Assembly: GCA_015680685.1 (NCBI GenBank)
Contig: MNCI01022611.1
Location: forward strand, 719,377 to 783,376
DNA length: 64,000 nt
Direction: 5' to 3'
Origin: Gnetum montanum
Taxonomy: Eukaryota > Streptophyta > Gnetopsida > Gnetales > Gnetaceae
Under the pieces are notes generated by a model. It was given only the letters and a program-made list of their open reading frames with translations. It searched no databases and was not told where the DNA came from. Positions 35,591 through 47,291 of the stretch are shown piece after piece. The number at the start of each line of letters is the position of its first letter. The first letter of the stretch is position 1. The translations under genes were made by a program, and so were the position numbers.

Positions 35591-36390
35591 AGCTCCCTCA
35601 AAACATCCAAAGAGAAAGTTCCAGCAAAGAAAAAGTTTCCCTAGATTTGTCAAGAAGAGATGGACAGCAAGAAGAACCTTTAAGCCTAGTAAAAGAAGAT
35701 TTTTTGCTAAGAAACGAAGTGGTCCAATGTGACGAAAAGTTGTTACTTGTTATTCATGCAAGCACCAAGGACATTATGCATATGAATGTCCCAAAGCTCC
35801 TAAGAATGATGGAAAGGTCAAACCCTTCTTCGAAGCTTACCTGGAACGGGAACCTGTTGATGGCCCCCAACATCAAGATGAACAATGCTTTGCTATCCAG
35901 CTCATGTCAGATCAGTCGTCCGAAGAAGAATCAATCCTCTTCTTAGAAGAATCAGAAGAAACCCAACCAGTTGGTAGAAGCAACATGATGCAAGGTGTGT
36001 TAGATTTTGATATTCATGATGATGAATGGTTTTCAAATATTTCTTTAGATGGGCCAAATCCAATAGCAAATACTGAAATGAATTGTAATTAGAATGAGTT
36101 ACAAGATTGGTTAAATTCTGAGATTTCAAATGAAGAACATAAATGAGAAACAGACCAAGAATTCGTAGACAAAGATCCAAGCGTCTCATCAGCACTTGGT
36201 TGTAAAGAAGTCTTGTCGAAAGCTAGAACACAAGAGGATTCATCTAGTGATGAAGAACTACCAGCAAAAATTGTCCAGAAGGTACCCACATTCTTGATAA
36301 CACCATATCGGAAGAAATTCCCTATCCATGTAGAAGCAAAGAAGGCCAAGATTAAGCAAAAAAAGGTACTTCTAGAGCTTCAACATCAAA
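35591..36390 (+). pseudogene. Capsid basic tail, CCHC zinc knuckle and acidic linker, copy A
   Basis: An Arg/Lys-rich run (35600-35735) leads to a CX2CX4HX4C knuckle at 35748-35789, the nucleic-acid-binding element typical of Caulimoviridae capsids. An acidic stretch rich in Glu, Asp and Ser follows (35900-36250). One stop lies just before the knuckle (35730-35732), and others lie in the linker (36091, 36145). Confidence 0.75.
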
Positions 36391-36870
36391 TTAAGCATTT
36401 GTTGTCCCTACATAGTGTTTTACTAATCCCAATCAAAATTGCTATTGATGGAGAAAAGAAATAGAGAAAGTATCAAGCTTTTATTGATACTAGAGCAACC
36501 CTAAACTTTTGCCACAAAAATGTGCTTGAAAAATGGAAAGAAAACTCAAAACCCATCACCTTAGAGACCATGAATGGAGTCCGAAGCCTCCTATTCTTTG
36601 CATTTAACATTCCAATATCCTTAAATGATGAGTATGTTGGAACCACTAATTTTGTTCAAGTTTCAGACAGTGGTTTTGATATTGGATTAGGTGCTTATTT
36701 TATGGATAGATTAGGTCCATACACCATTGGTTTAGACATGATAGTTTGCTCATCACCTCTCCAAGATCCAAGACCTGAGATAGTAATTGGAAGGATACCT
36801 GCAGCCATGCAAAGAAACAAACACCCTCAACTAAAGTAGTTTTAGAAAAATCCAACAGTTTCAGAGATCA
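36391..36870 (+). pseudogene. Pararetrovirus aspartic protease, copy A
   Basis: Retropepsin-like domain. The catalytic loop reads DTRA instead of DTGA (Arg codon at 36492-36494), which should abolish activity. Copy B has the same change, while the inverted fragment keeps Gly. A conserved AMQRNKHPQLK ends the domain, followed by a TAG at 36837-36839 also present in copy B. An extra TAG occurs at 36462-36464. Confidence 0.75.
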
Positions 36871-37720
36871 TATCTCAATATGAGATGGAAGAGATAGCAA
36901 GAGCTAAGTACCAGACAGTGCAAAAATTGAAGAAAGCACATATTGACCTAAATTGAGAAGAACATGAATTAGTTCCTTATTTTAAGAACCTATGAGAATG
37001 TTCCTGTGAGCATCCCTTAGAGTTTTTGGATGAGGACAACCATGTAGCATTCATTCCTATAGTACACAACATTCCTATCCAGAGCAAGACAATCCTTCTA
37101 AATCTAGTAGACACTGAAGAAATGGCTAAGTAGATCGAAGAATTTTTGAAGAAAGGATTAATTGGACCCTCACAGTCTAATTATTCATGTGCAAGCTTTA
37201 TAGTCCAAAATCATGTAGAAATCAAGCAAGGAAAAGAAACGATGGTGATTAACTACATTCCTTTGAATGCAGTTACCATTGATGTCAAATGGCCACTCCC
37301 AAACAAAGAAAGTTTGATTTAGAAAGTTGCAGTCAAGAAGTTCTACAGCAAGTTTGATTGCAAAAGTAGGTACCATCAGATAAAGATTTATGAAGAAGAT
37401 ATCCATAAGATCGCATTTAGTACACCAAAAGGTTTGTACGAATGGATACAGTTTTTGGAAGGTACCATAATTTTGTTGCAAACTACATAGATGATTTTCT
37501 GATATTTTTTGATTCAATCAACGAGCATGTTATTCATTTGCACCAATTCACCAAGATTTGTAAACATGGAATAGGTTTGTCAAAATACCCAAACAAATTC
37601 CAAATTGGATGAAAGGAAATTGAATTTCTAGGTGTACAATTAAAGGAAGGAAAGATCTACATGCAACCTCATGTGCTCCAGAAGATCAACCAGTTTCCCG
37701 ACCAACTTGAAAACAAAGAG
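36871..37720 (+). pseudogene. Pararetrovirus reverse transcriptase, copy A
   Basis: The RT palm has VINYIPLNAVT, WPLPNKESL, then YIDD at 37484-37495. A 55-bp segment present in copy B (62486-62540) is missing at about 37455, between two copies of GAATGGATA. This removes the conserved FGLKN region and shifts the frame. In-frame TGA codons at 36954-36956, 36993-36995 and 37610-37612 are shared with copy B. Confidence 0.85.
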
Positions 37721-38853
37721 CAATGCATAAGGTTTTTAGGTTGTGTGAATTATGTTAGTAAGCATATAGAAAAGTTTAGTGAGAAGACCATAGAAATTAG
37801 ATGGTGTAAAAACCAGGTGCCCTTTACTTGGACAAAGAAAACTTCAAGTCAAGTGATCCAGTTGAAAGAAGAATGTCAGAAGTTACCACCCTTGAATCGA
37901 ATAATCAAGGGTCCATTTGTGCTTAACACAGATGCTAGTTATGAAGCATGGGCAGTTGTTCTATTGTTAAAAGGATCAAAAAATGAAGAAGACATTTGTG
38001 CTTATGCCTCAGGAGCATTTCACAAGCATGAGTTGAGCTATTGGCTAGCAAAAAAGGAAATTCTTGCAGTAATCTGTGGATTAGAAAAGTTTCACATATA
38101 CCTAATCGAAGGACCATTCATTGTCAGAACAGATTCAACCAACCTTTTAGCTTTGCTAAGAAGGAAGATTACCCCCTCTCCAAAACTTCAACGTTTTGCA
38201 TGGTGACAATTTTTATTGGCACAGTATTAGTTTTCAGTAGAAAGAATTCTAGGTCTAGTCAAATTTTTACTTGATGCACTTACCAAAGAACTCAAGCCGC
38301 AAGCACAAATCAAGATGTTGCAGCCAGAAGGAAGCAGTTCATCTCAGAAGCCATTACAGGATAATGATGATTGTCTATCCTGGTCTCTCAACAGTCTCGA
38401 AGATAGAGTAAGGTGGTGTTGCCTAATCACTAAGTTTTTTCCACAGGATTCGACAATGAGCATCTCAAAGCAATATCCAATGCTCAACCTGTTCATTAAT
38501 ATGGCGGGACGAATAGATTGTGTGATCAAGAATCTAAGGTGGAGTCATCTTGAACTAAGAATCTTAACCCATTTGACATAGATGGAAGTTTTGGACAATC
38601 TGTTGCTGATTCATCGTCCATTATTTCCTAATGAAAATGCCCAATATTATCTCAACCATGTGATAGAATCAAATGGATGGGAACAGAAGCTGTGTCATTC
38701 ATTCCAATGAATCAATTTCTTCAACCAAACAACTTGGTATGAAAATGAACAACTAGTACCAACACAGTTACCACCCCAGAAGAAATGACATCATCGCCAG
38801 CAACCATCTTATCCAAGCTATCAAAACTAATTAAAGAGTATCCAGATTTCTAG
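37721..38853 (+). pseudogene. Pararetrovirus RNase H and C-terminal extension, copy A
   Basis: RNase H shows FVLNTDASYEAWAVVL, the KKEILAVICGLEKFHIYL helix with its acidic residue, and VRTDS. A stop at 38204-38206 ends the first block. The frame then continues as a ~200-codon extension with WSLNSLEDRVRW, FINMAGRIDCVI and PLFPNENAQYYL, whose function I do not know. The final stop TAG at 38851-38853 is at the same place as in copy B (63937-63939). The extension is well conserved between A and B. Confidence 0.75.
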
Positions 38854-39030
38854 AAGACACGTAGGAAGATTTGTCTAGTCCACAAGGCTATCTTGAAAGC
38901 CATCCCTAGATAAGGATAGTGTGTCAAAAGTTAGTTATTATCTAGATAAAGTTGAAGTCGTGTTGGATTTATCTAGATAGATATGTGTGAAGTCTCTAGC
39001 ATGGCTTGTACGCTATCTTAGCCTCCAAGC

Positions 39031-39038
39031 TATAAATA
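39031..39038 (+). promoter_or_regulatory. Pararetrovirus TATA box
   Basis: TATAAATA in AAGCTATAAATAAGAGG, at the expected place upstream of the leader. Transcription would start near 39060. Confidence 0.65.
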
Positions 39039-39069
39039 AGAGGCTAGTCCATTGTCTAAGATATGGAAA

Positions 39070-39075
39070 AATAAA
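39070..39075 (+). terminator. Candidate polyadenylation signal
   Basis: AATAAA lies downstream of the TATA box, where Caulimoviridae place the signal used on the second pass round the circle. It is close to the inferred start, so this assignment is weak. Confidence 0.25.
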
Positions 39076-39554
39076 AAGAAGAAGTGAAGTCGTGTCTCTG
39101 CAAGATCTGCAAGCTTTGCGATCTGCAAGTCTATAATGTTTTATAATGAATGAAATCAGAGAATTGGTTTGCATCACTACTTTGAGTATTTCCATTCTAT
39201 GCTATGTTCTTGCTATTCTCCTAGCTCTATATGATTATTTAGTTGCTATCCGGTTTGGAAATCGGTGAAGTGGTTGGTTTCTGAGCAACTCTTGGTGTAT
39301 CGCAATAATTATCTCTTGATTAGGTGTATCCTAATTAGTGCTACCAAAAGTAGTAATTGTTTCCAAAGAAATGCCTAAAGATTCAGCTAGGAAGTCGTTT
39401 GACTGATTTTCTCCATCTTGAGAAGTGCCAAAGAGAGAGTGCACGAGTCAATGTGTGAGCTAAGTAGTCATCGTATCATGGATGTGATATGGCCTGCCGA
39501 GTCCTCCAGATCGTGTCTGAGGCTAACCGTGGCTTGAGGAGTCACACCCCAATC

Positions 39555-39567
39555 TGGTATTGGAGCC
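39555..39567 (+). other. tRNA-Met primer-binding site, copy B (mutated)
   Basis: TGGTATTGGAGCC, two changes from the copy A site, followed by the same CTTGTTGTTAGAAGC sequence. Confidence 0.7.
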
Positions 39568-40786
39568 TTGTTGTTAGAAGCTGATGATCAAGCTTTAAAT
39601 AGTCAAGAACAATGGCCCGTATGGCACCATAGTGATGATGCATACTGGTACGCCCCTGAGTGGAAAGTTGAGAAGATGATTGCAGATAATCTAGCAGCAC
39701 TAGCATAAACACTCTTTGACAAAGGTCAAAGATACATGTGTCCTAATAGTTTTGGAGCATTATATTGGGAAATTCTAGCTAAGCCTGTAGCTAAAAGAAT
39801 TGAAATATTGTCTTAATAGTTTTTGGTCTATGGGAACATGTTATGTGTCTACACCTAATCTAATGATTAAATAAGTTCCCAAACCCTTTCTATTTCACTA
39901 TCAAACAGTTTTAAGCCTTTTCCCTACACCTGATGAACCTTTGATGCCAAATCCAGTTGTAACCCCTATAATTTTTGAAATAGAAGAACTACCTGCCGAA
40001 GATGAACTCCTAATTGAAACTCCACAACCAATCTATACCCAAGTTGAATCGTTTGATAAATTTGATTATAGCTATCTATACCCTCCTGATATTCCGTCAA
40101 CCTCAAAAACCATACCAATCATCCCAGATCTCAACAAAACCCCTGTTGAACAAACTAGTCCCTTCACCAACAAAGATCGTGCTCTCCTAGATAGAGTTGC
40201 CCAGACCTCTGGTCATTTCTTTGATGAAGAAAGTGCTCCCATTTATTATGAAGCAACAGAAGTAGTCATACAAGTGGAAGAAGCTCAAAGATTTTGAGTA
40301 GAGAAAATGAACATGCTGATTCGACAACAAATAACAGATGAGGATGATTTAATGAATATTGATGAAGAAGATTTAGAAGGCTATTATGAAGAAGATGGAG
40401 AAGTTCATCATAGACTACATATGTTCAGATCTAATAGTGTGCAGATAATAAAAGAAGTAGATGCCTCGCAGTCTGGAGAACTATCGGAATCACAAAAGGA
40501 GATCTTGCCGTTTGCAGAAGTCATGAAAAAGAAAAAGTCTTTTATGACTGGAGAACATAATGATATTCAGTTACCAGTGATCCCCAAGGATGCAATCTAT
40601 AAGTTTTCAAATACATTTTCTGCAAGATAAGCTACAACAATCAAACAGTCAGAAGCTCTGCTCGATATAAAAGGAAAAGGAATCTGTCCTATTTTTCTTT
40701 CCATTATTCACGGAAGGAGAAGTTGAAAAGTGGAAGATTCATGGTCATAACTATGTACATTTAGGACAAATAGATATTATGGTGAG
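39568..40786 (+). pseudogene. Pararetrovirus N-terminal region and movement-protein start, copy B
   Basis: Homologous to 32323-33540 of copy A. One extra base near 39813 shifts the frame, and further stops lie at 40295-40297 and 40628-40630. The sequence breaks off at GGTGAG inside the movement-protein region, where Tat element 2 is inserted, and resumes at 58554. Confidence 0.8.
40782..40786. repeat. Target-site duplication, left copy
   Basis: GTGAG, repeated at 58554-58558. Copy A has a single uninterrupted GGTGAGTCCAAAG at 33535. Confidence 0.9.
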
Positions 40787-41341
40787 TGTACCATCCAAAA
40801 TCGTCGGTCTCTGACTGGAATGAAACAGAAACCCAGAGATCCCTGGACACGCATAGAAGACCCTACCTTCACTTGAGGGCAAGCTAAAATTAACAAAGGC
40901 AGAGTAGTGGTCCGCATGCAGATCAGGCAAGGATTTCCCCGAATGTACACCGATATACTATACACTGGGTTATATGTAAATGGTGTAATGAATGTAAACG
41001 TAGCGTAAACGTACAAGAAAATAAGTAGCAAGCATGCAATAATGGATGAAAAACTATGACAAATCTTAGCAAAACAGATATGGTGATATTATTGTAAAAC
41101 TGAAAGTTAAAATGCACCGGTCTAACGCAGTTGTGCATCTACACAAGGCAGATGAAGAGCCTTGGTGGATGTGCAGGTATGATTGTATACTGGTTTAACT
41201 GCAGGCACAACATGAAGGCTGTATGCTCAGCGTGCAGGGTTAAGGTCCAGCGTACAGGGTTTCTACTTTTCTCTTTGGATTCTCAGTGTCTCCGATTTTT
41301 TTTTTTCAAATTGCCAACTCCAATCTAATGAAAAATTGGGA

Positions 41342-41349
41342 TTTTTATA
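41342..41349 (-). promoter_or_regulatory. TATA box in the 3' LTR of element 2
   Basis: TATAAAAA on the minus strand, conserved at 57608-57615 in the other LTR. Confidence 0.5.
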
Positions 41350-41689
41350 CAAGTTTAGACGTGGGCTCAAGTTTTGAGAGAGGATGATTGGCTGTGGAGT
41401 GCTGGACTCTTGGGTCGGGTGACATGTGGCACATTGACTGGGTGCAAAAGAATGAAATTTCATAAGTATACAATGTGCTGCACACTAGCATATACAAGCT
41501 GGATGTATGACCTCTGCATACAGACTTGATCAAAACAAAAGAAGTCATTCAGCCCTCAGATTTAAATTTGGATGCCATGAAGATGCTGCCTATAGATGTT
41601 CATCTTGGTTGACCTTGATTTGACACAGCTCTGAAGGGCTTGGATTGGTTTACGTTGTGTTGCACACTGGTCGTGCACTTTGTACATGC

Positions 41690-42050
41690 CGGGCATATAC
41701 GCTAGGTGTACACATTGGGCGTATACACTGTGGATGCATGCTGGGCGTATACGCTGTGGATGCATATTGGGTGTATACACTGGGTGTGTAGGATGTACAT
41801 GTTCAGTGTATGAACTCTATAATGCATGATGTCAACACTTGATGATTGCTCTGTTCGTGTGAGTTGATGCCTTGTACCAAATCTTGCTCTGAAGTGATGT
41901 TTCCATGTTGTCTTTGGGGATTGCATGCCGGGCGTATACATCAGTCATACATGCTGAGCATACATGTGAGGTGTGTACACTGGGCATATACGTTGTGGAT
42001 GCCTACTTGGGCATATACGTTGGGCGTATACGCTGAGAATGCATACTTAA
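41690..42050. repeat. Palindromic 'GCGTATACGC' microrepeats in the LTR
   Basis: Repeated GGGCGTATAC, TATACGCTG and TGGATGCAT units, in U3 of the element. Matching cluster at 57950-58340. Confidence 0.75.
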
Positions 42051-42253
42051 GTATCTTGAGCTCCAAAGTTGCCATGTTTGATAGCAGATATTGCTGTGGT
42101 CATCTAGGGGTTCCAGGGAACTACTCCTCATTGAGTTTGACTCTACTTGAAACTGTCTATGGGGCCCTCAAGCTTTAGTCATGCTGGGGAGCATCATGAC
42201 TTAGCTCGGTTCTTGTTTGAGAAGTACTAAGCTAAGAAGTTTGTGGTGTTTCA

Positions 42254-42266
42254 TTGGCCCCTCTTT
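42254..42266 (-). other. Polypurine tract of element 2
   Basis: Minus-strand AAAGAGGGGCCAA lies directly before TGAAACACC, matching the tract of element 1. Confidence 0.75.
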
Positions 42267-43142
42267 GTTGATGCTTAGAGGAATTGACCTGAGAAGCGTC
42301 GACAAAGTACAAAACACCACAAGCAACCTGTAGAGACATTGTCCTGTGCCACCTGGCTAGATGTCATCATACCATGTTCAGTAGTACATAAGATTGGAGA
42401 AGTGAAATTTGTATTTGACAGGGAAATGGGAACTATAGGGATTGGTAACCAATCAAGGGCTCGTGGCGTGATGAAGAGGATGTTCGGGTATGTGTGTAGA
42501 TCATGCTTATCTTTTTGGGATCAAAACATGATTTGTACATCCTTTGGTGGTACAAGACTCTTGCTTAGTGTTTAAGAGGACTTTCTAGCAAAACCAAAGC
42601 CACGTGATGATGTGTTACGTTCTTTAGAGGAATAGGTCCGCTATTTAGTGTTAAAGGGAACCTGTTGGAAAAGAGCCAAAGCTACTGATGAAACAAAGGC
42701 ACTGGCTGGGATTTTAGGCACTGTATATGAATAGCAACAATGTTGTTAGGATTGGCTGATGGTGAGCGATGCAGTGCTCTGATGAAGTTGGGATGCAGCC
42801 ACAGATAGAGGTACCAAAGAGAAAATTGCTAGTTTATAGTCATAGCTAACTATCATAGGTTAGTTTTATGTCATAACCCATTAGACATTTCCCGTTTAGG
42901 GTCGTGGCAGATGGTACATTGCCAGTTTCTAGTCTTGGCAGACCGTGAAGAGGCAAACCAGTTTATAGTCTTAGCGAACTCTAGTGAATGTGACTGTGGT
43001 AGTTTACTATCGTACTAGATGGGTGTTAGTTTATTGTCATTGCAGACATTCTGTGATATCAGTTTACCATCATGATTCTAGGATGACCTGTGGTATCAGT
43101 TTCCCATTGTGATTCTAAGACAAGCTGTACCTGAGTCCATGC
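42267..43142 (-). other. 3' UTR of element 2 with AGTTTA-type repeats
   Basis: Between the pol stop and the polypurine tract. 42830-43125 holds about eight degenerate units with AGTTTA and TAGTC/CATTG parts, read in element sense as the TAAACT family seen in element 1. No gene is visible in 42267-42830. Confidence 0.65.
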
Positions 43143-44300
43143 TCAAACATGGAATGGTTTCAAGAACAAGTGATTGGTCGGATTTGCAAGGTCATTCCCT
43201 TCCATGTCAGCTAATTTGAATGCTCCATTGTTGTACACTTTGATGACCAAGTAGGGCCCTTCCCAATTGGCTGAGAATTTGTTTGGGTGTTCCTGAACGG
43301 CTTTGAGCACAAGGTCACCTTCCTTGATAGGGTGCTTATGAACATCATACCAATGGCATTTTCATTGTCATTTTTGATACCATTCAATTTGATCAAGTGC
43401 ACATATGCATTCCTCCTCCACCGAGTCCAAGTCAATGATGCATAGGTCATTGTTTTGCCCTTCGTTGAGGAGTTCAGAAAGTGTGATCCTTAAGGACGGT
43501 ACCTATAATTCCAAGGGTAAAACAGCTTTTGAACCATAAACAAGGCTATATGGCATTTTAATTATGGAAGTCCGATGCATAGTACGATAAGCCCACAACA
43601 CGTATACTAACTATTCATGCCATATTTTCTTGCTTTGGGTAAGCATCCTTTTGAGTATTGTAATGATTGTTTTATTTGTGGCTTCAGCTTGTCCATTCCT
43701 CTGAAGGTAATAAGGGGAAGAAAATGAGTGTTTGATCCCTAGGATTTGACAGAATGTTTTGGTTTCGACACTACTAAATTGTGGCCCATTATCAGTGATG
43801 ATGGTCATGGGGATGCCAAAACGTGTCACAATGTTTTCAAGGATGAAGTTGCATATGTGTTTAGATGTGGTTTTTCTAAGGGGAACAGCTTCTACCCACT
43901 TCATGAAATACTCTGTAGCAGTTATGATGAAGCTATGCCCTACAGAAGATGAGGGTGTTATTGGTCTGATAAGGTCCAACCCCCACTTTCGAAAGGGCCA
44001 ACTGATTTGTGCTATATGCAACTCATTTGGTGGAACATGTATCAGATTACTATGTTTTTGACAGACACTGCACTTTTTAGCTTTGGAGAGATAGTCATAC
44101 TTCATGTGTGGCCAATAATAGCCTAAGCGTCTTATTTTCATTGCCATTGCTTTAGGTGCTATGTGTCCTTCGCATAGTCCCTCATGTACTTGTTCAACGA
44201 TAGTTTGGGCATCGGTGCTACTAACGCATGTTAGCAGTATGCCTTCATAGGATCAACGACACAATGTATCCCCTACCAGTGTATATTGTCGAGAATGCTT
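43143..44300 (-). pseudogene. Tat integrase, element 2
   Basis: The zinc-binding N-terminus shows VHEGLCEGHI and CSVCQKH. The core has WGLDLIRPI, ITDNGPQFSS and NGQAEATNK, so all three DDE acidic residues are present. The C-terminal part has NKFSANWEGPYLV and ends NHLFLKPFHV with TGA at 43145-43143. A stop lies around 43611 and others further along. It is better preserved than the element 1 copy. Confidence 0.85.
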
Positions 44301-44955
44301 TCATACCATGTATTTTTGTGCATTTGTTAGATGTTGTGGTGTTTCACCGTGCAGAAGGTACTCTTTTATGTCGTCATACCATTCTATCGCGTGTGTTGTA
44401 CTAACAGATCCAATTGGTAATGTATCGAGAGCATCGGTTATGGGTTTAGCACAAGTGATTATGGAGCTTGGCAATATATGAAACATGTCAGGTGATATGT
44501 TTAGCGCTAGCGTGGCCAGTGCGTCTGCAATGGTATTATCATTTCTGAAGGCATGTTGCACGTTCATGTTCTCGAATTACTTGATTAAGTGTTTGGCTAA
44601 GTTACAGTATGGTTGTAAATGTTGCGCTTTGCATGTATAATTGTCTGTGACTTGGTTTAAAACTAGTTGTGAGTCTCCTCTGACCACAAGTCATGTGATG
44701 TATGAAGTTAGTGCCACCATGAGACCTCTAAGGAGACCTTCATACTCTACTATGTTGTTGGTACAGTGAAAGTCGAAATGATAAGCAAAGGGTCAGATCT
44801 CCCTGGAGGGATAGGTGATGATGGCGGCAGCACTTCCCCCTCGAGAGGTGGATGCTTCATCAAAGTTCAAAATGGCATCGTAGTCATCGGGTACTATTTC
44901 TATTGCACTCACATTTTCATCAGGGAACTCTGGCTCTATCATTGCTTGATCATGC
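44301..44955 (-). pseudogene. Archaeal-type RNase H, element 2
   Basis: Shows AILNFDEAST, GGSAAAIIT, CTNNIVEYEGLLRGLMVALT, RGDSQLVLNQV, LQPYCNLAKHLIK and NDNTIADALATLALN. The Asp, the Glu of EYE, the Asp of GDS and the late AD-x-LA are all visible. There are a few stops (around 44578 and 44685). It marks the element as Tat lineage. Confidence 0.85.
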
Positions 44956-46633
44956 GTTGGTGATGCAGTCATTTGATTTGCTATGGCTTGACCCTTAACT
45001 GATGATTACGCTATGTAGTGTAGGTCAAACTCAGCTATTATGGATTTCCAATGGGCTATTCTACTTGACTCATAAATGTTTCTTGTGATGGCTCTGAGCA
45101 CATTATCCTTGCAGATTATATTGGCTTGGTTATGGAAGAGGTAATGTCACCATTTCTTTAAGGAAAAGGTAAGAGCCAAACATGACCTCTTCAACTCATT
45201 ATACCTCTTCTCATAGGCTACTAATGTGTGGCTTAAGTAATAGACAAGGACTTCGGTTCCATCATCTTGTTTTTGGCAAAGCATGGATGCAATTGACGAG
45301 TCTGAAGTGGCAAGGTAGATGTAAAACGGTTTATCATTTTGAGGTGGATAAACTGTGGGTAGTTGAAGTGCTATTTTAATATTGTCAAATGCTTCCTGAC
45401 ACTGTGGAGTCCATTCAAAATGGACGTTCTTGTGTAGTAAGTGATTCATAGGTTTCAACTTGTTCATTATTTTTTCTATGAAACGCCTGATGAAATGTAA
45501 TCTACCTTGTAGACCTCGTAGCGCGGTAAGGTTGCTGGGTGGTTTTAAGTTTTCTATGGCCTTAACTTTATCAGGGTCTACTCGTATCCTTGCTTCCAAG
45601 GTTATGAATCCAAGCATTTTGCCTATTTTGACTCTGAAGACACATTTCTTTGGGTTAAGTCTGAGCTCATATTTTAAACAACACTTTAGTACCAAGTCAA
45701 GATCTTGTACATGTTGTTCTGATGTCTTTGATTTAACCACGATATCATCCACATAGTCGTTGAGCGAGTGCAGCATGTAATCGCTAAAAATAAATGTCAT
45801 TGCCCTTTGATATGTGGCCCCAGCGTTCTTGAGACCAAAGGGCATCATTGTATAACAGAAGGTACCCCATGGTGTCATAAGGTTGTCTGGAGTTGATGCT
45901 CTGGGTTAATGCATATCTGGTTATATCCTGAGAAGCCATCCATAAAAGATAACAAGACGTGCCCAGTGGTTAAGTCAATAAGTTGATCGATGCTGGGTAG
46001 GGGGAAATCATCTTTTATGGTTGCAACATTGAGATCCCAGAAGTCAATGCATAGGCAAATGCTTCCATTCTTTTTCAGGACAATGACCATGTTGGATACC
46101 CAATCGGCGTAGTCGATAGCCTGAATGAAACCTGCTTGATAAAGTTTGGTGATCTCATTTCGAATTTTCAGCGCTACCTCAGGCTTAACCTTTTGTGCCT
46201 TTTGTTTTACTAGCCTTAATTTTGGATCAAGGATAATATTGTGCTGGACGATTCGAGGGTCTAACCTGGGCATGTCAGTGTAAGACCAAGTGAATGCTTT
46301 TATGTTGTCTCGAAGCACTTCTTCTATGTCTTTAGCCAGTTGAGGTTGCAATAGTGTACTCAATTTTAATATCTTGATTTTACCATCAGGCATAGTGACG
46401 GGGATTTCAGTTAATGGGTCTTTAGTGATGCTATCAGCTTCTATGTCGAGGGATTTTGTCATACCTTTGTAGCTGTCTAGCATTTGTTGTGTTGAGGCTA
46501 TGATTGTGTCGTCCGTTGATGTACCTAAGCTGATGAAATTTATGTCGATTTCTCTTATGATCATTCTATATGGTCCGTCGATGATCAATAGTGTGGATAA
46601 ACGCTGACAATCCATCAGGCTTGCTCCTGCCAA
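44956..46633 (-). pseudogene. Tat reverse transcriptase and first RNase H, element 2
   Basis: Opens at MAGASLMDCQRL just after a candidate splice acceptor. Contains HNIILDPKLRLVKQKAQ, DWVSNMVIVLKKNG, DLNVATIKDDFPLPSID, SFMDGFSGYNQ, a frame change near 45875, then MMPFGLKNAGATYQRAM and YVDD (45744-45755). The RNase H shows PFYIYLATSDSSIASML and RSCLALTFSLKKW. The two long open halves (252 and 243 codons) make it one of the better-preserved domains in the window. Confidence 0.9.
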
Positions 46634-46689
46634 TAAATAGAGGGCATAGTGAGCTAGTAGGTGTTGTTACATGTTCCTTGGTAACAAAA

Positions 46690-46815
46690 ATCATGTGTAC
46701 ATGTATGGTGGCAGTTTAAGGCCTTACCAGGCTATGTGGGGAAGTTTAAGACCTTACCGGGCCGTATGTGGCAGTTTAAGGCCTTACCGGGCCACGTGTG
46801 GCAGTTTAACTGTGC
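46690..46815 (-). repeat. 'GGCCTTAAACTGCCA' repeats before RT, element 2
   Basis: Three to four units of GGCAGTTTAAGGCCTTACC on the plus strand. Same place as 6840-7300 in element 1. Confidence 0.75.
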
Positions 46816-47291
46816 ATTGATGCTGTCTAGTTGGTGTATGAGCTGTATTAAAGAGTTTGCACCAAAATGTTTAGTGTGGGTGACTGAAATTGGTTTGCGA
46901 GGGGATATGGTTTGGGGTAGCATTTTTCATCTTGTTATTTTGTTTTGCAATTTTCCCACATTTTGTATTTTGAATAAAATTAATAAAAAAAGAAAAAAAA
47001 TGCAAGGCGGTAGCTGCAGCGGTGGGGTCAGCGGGGCGCTATATATAGCATAAGGCTGTCAGTTGTGAACCTGAATCAAATCAGAGTGTGAGCATAAACC
47101 AAAGTCACGGCGTAAATGTAAAGCACCAAACCCCAACGTAAGCGTAGAGGTTCAAACCCAGCATAAGCGTGAGCATAGAGGCTCAAACCTAGCATAAGCG
47201 TGAGCGTAGAGGCTTAGACCCAGCGTAAGCGTGAGGGTAGAGGCTCAAACCCCAATGTAGACCTATCAGTTTTAGCGTATAGGATGACAGA
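46816..47291. other. Spacer upstream of the opposite-strand gene, with a GCGTGAGCGTAGAGG repeat
   Basis: Four or five ~36-bp units with AAGCGTGAGCGTAGAGGCTCA lie at 47090-47265, just upstream of the proposed start codon. They could be part of that gene's promoter or leader. 46816-47080 holds nothing recognisable. Confidence 0.55.

Larger units (their letters stand above)
32304..38853 (+). mobile_element. Endogenous pararetrovirus copy A (Caulimoviridae-like)
   Basis: Contains in order a tRNA-Met primer-binding site, an N-terminal region, movement protein, capsid with basic tail and zinc knuckle, aspartic protease, RT, RNase H and a C-terminal extension. Apart from small deletions the pieces lie in one reading frame, so the ancestor probably had one ~2,100-codon polyprotein, as in petuviruses. 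There is no integrase, as expected for pararetroviruses. The primer-site to primer-site distance to copy B is about 7.25 kb, a normal Caulimoviridae genome length. Stops and frameshifts make it defective. Confidence 0.85.
38854..39554 (+). promoter_or_regulatory. Pararetrovirus intergenic region between copies A and B (promoter and leader)
   Basis: Non-coding sequence between the polyprotein stop of A and the primer-binding site of B. It holds a TATA box (39031-39038), an AATAAA (39070-39075) and about 480 bases of leader before the primer site. This single junction serves as the end of A and the start of B, so A and B are head to tail. Confidence 0.7.
40787..42253 (-). repeat. 3' LTR of element 2
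   Basis: 1,467 bp. The plus-strand ends TGTACC...TTTCA give TGAAACACC...TACA in element sense. It matches 57034-58553 along its length with many transitions and some indels. It carries GCGTATAC microrepeats at 41690-42050. Confidence 0.9.

Noticed and set aside
41846-42178. 110-codon plus-strand frame in the LTR of element 2
   Set aside because: It lies in U3 with microrepeats and is not preserved in the same form in the partner LTR.
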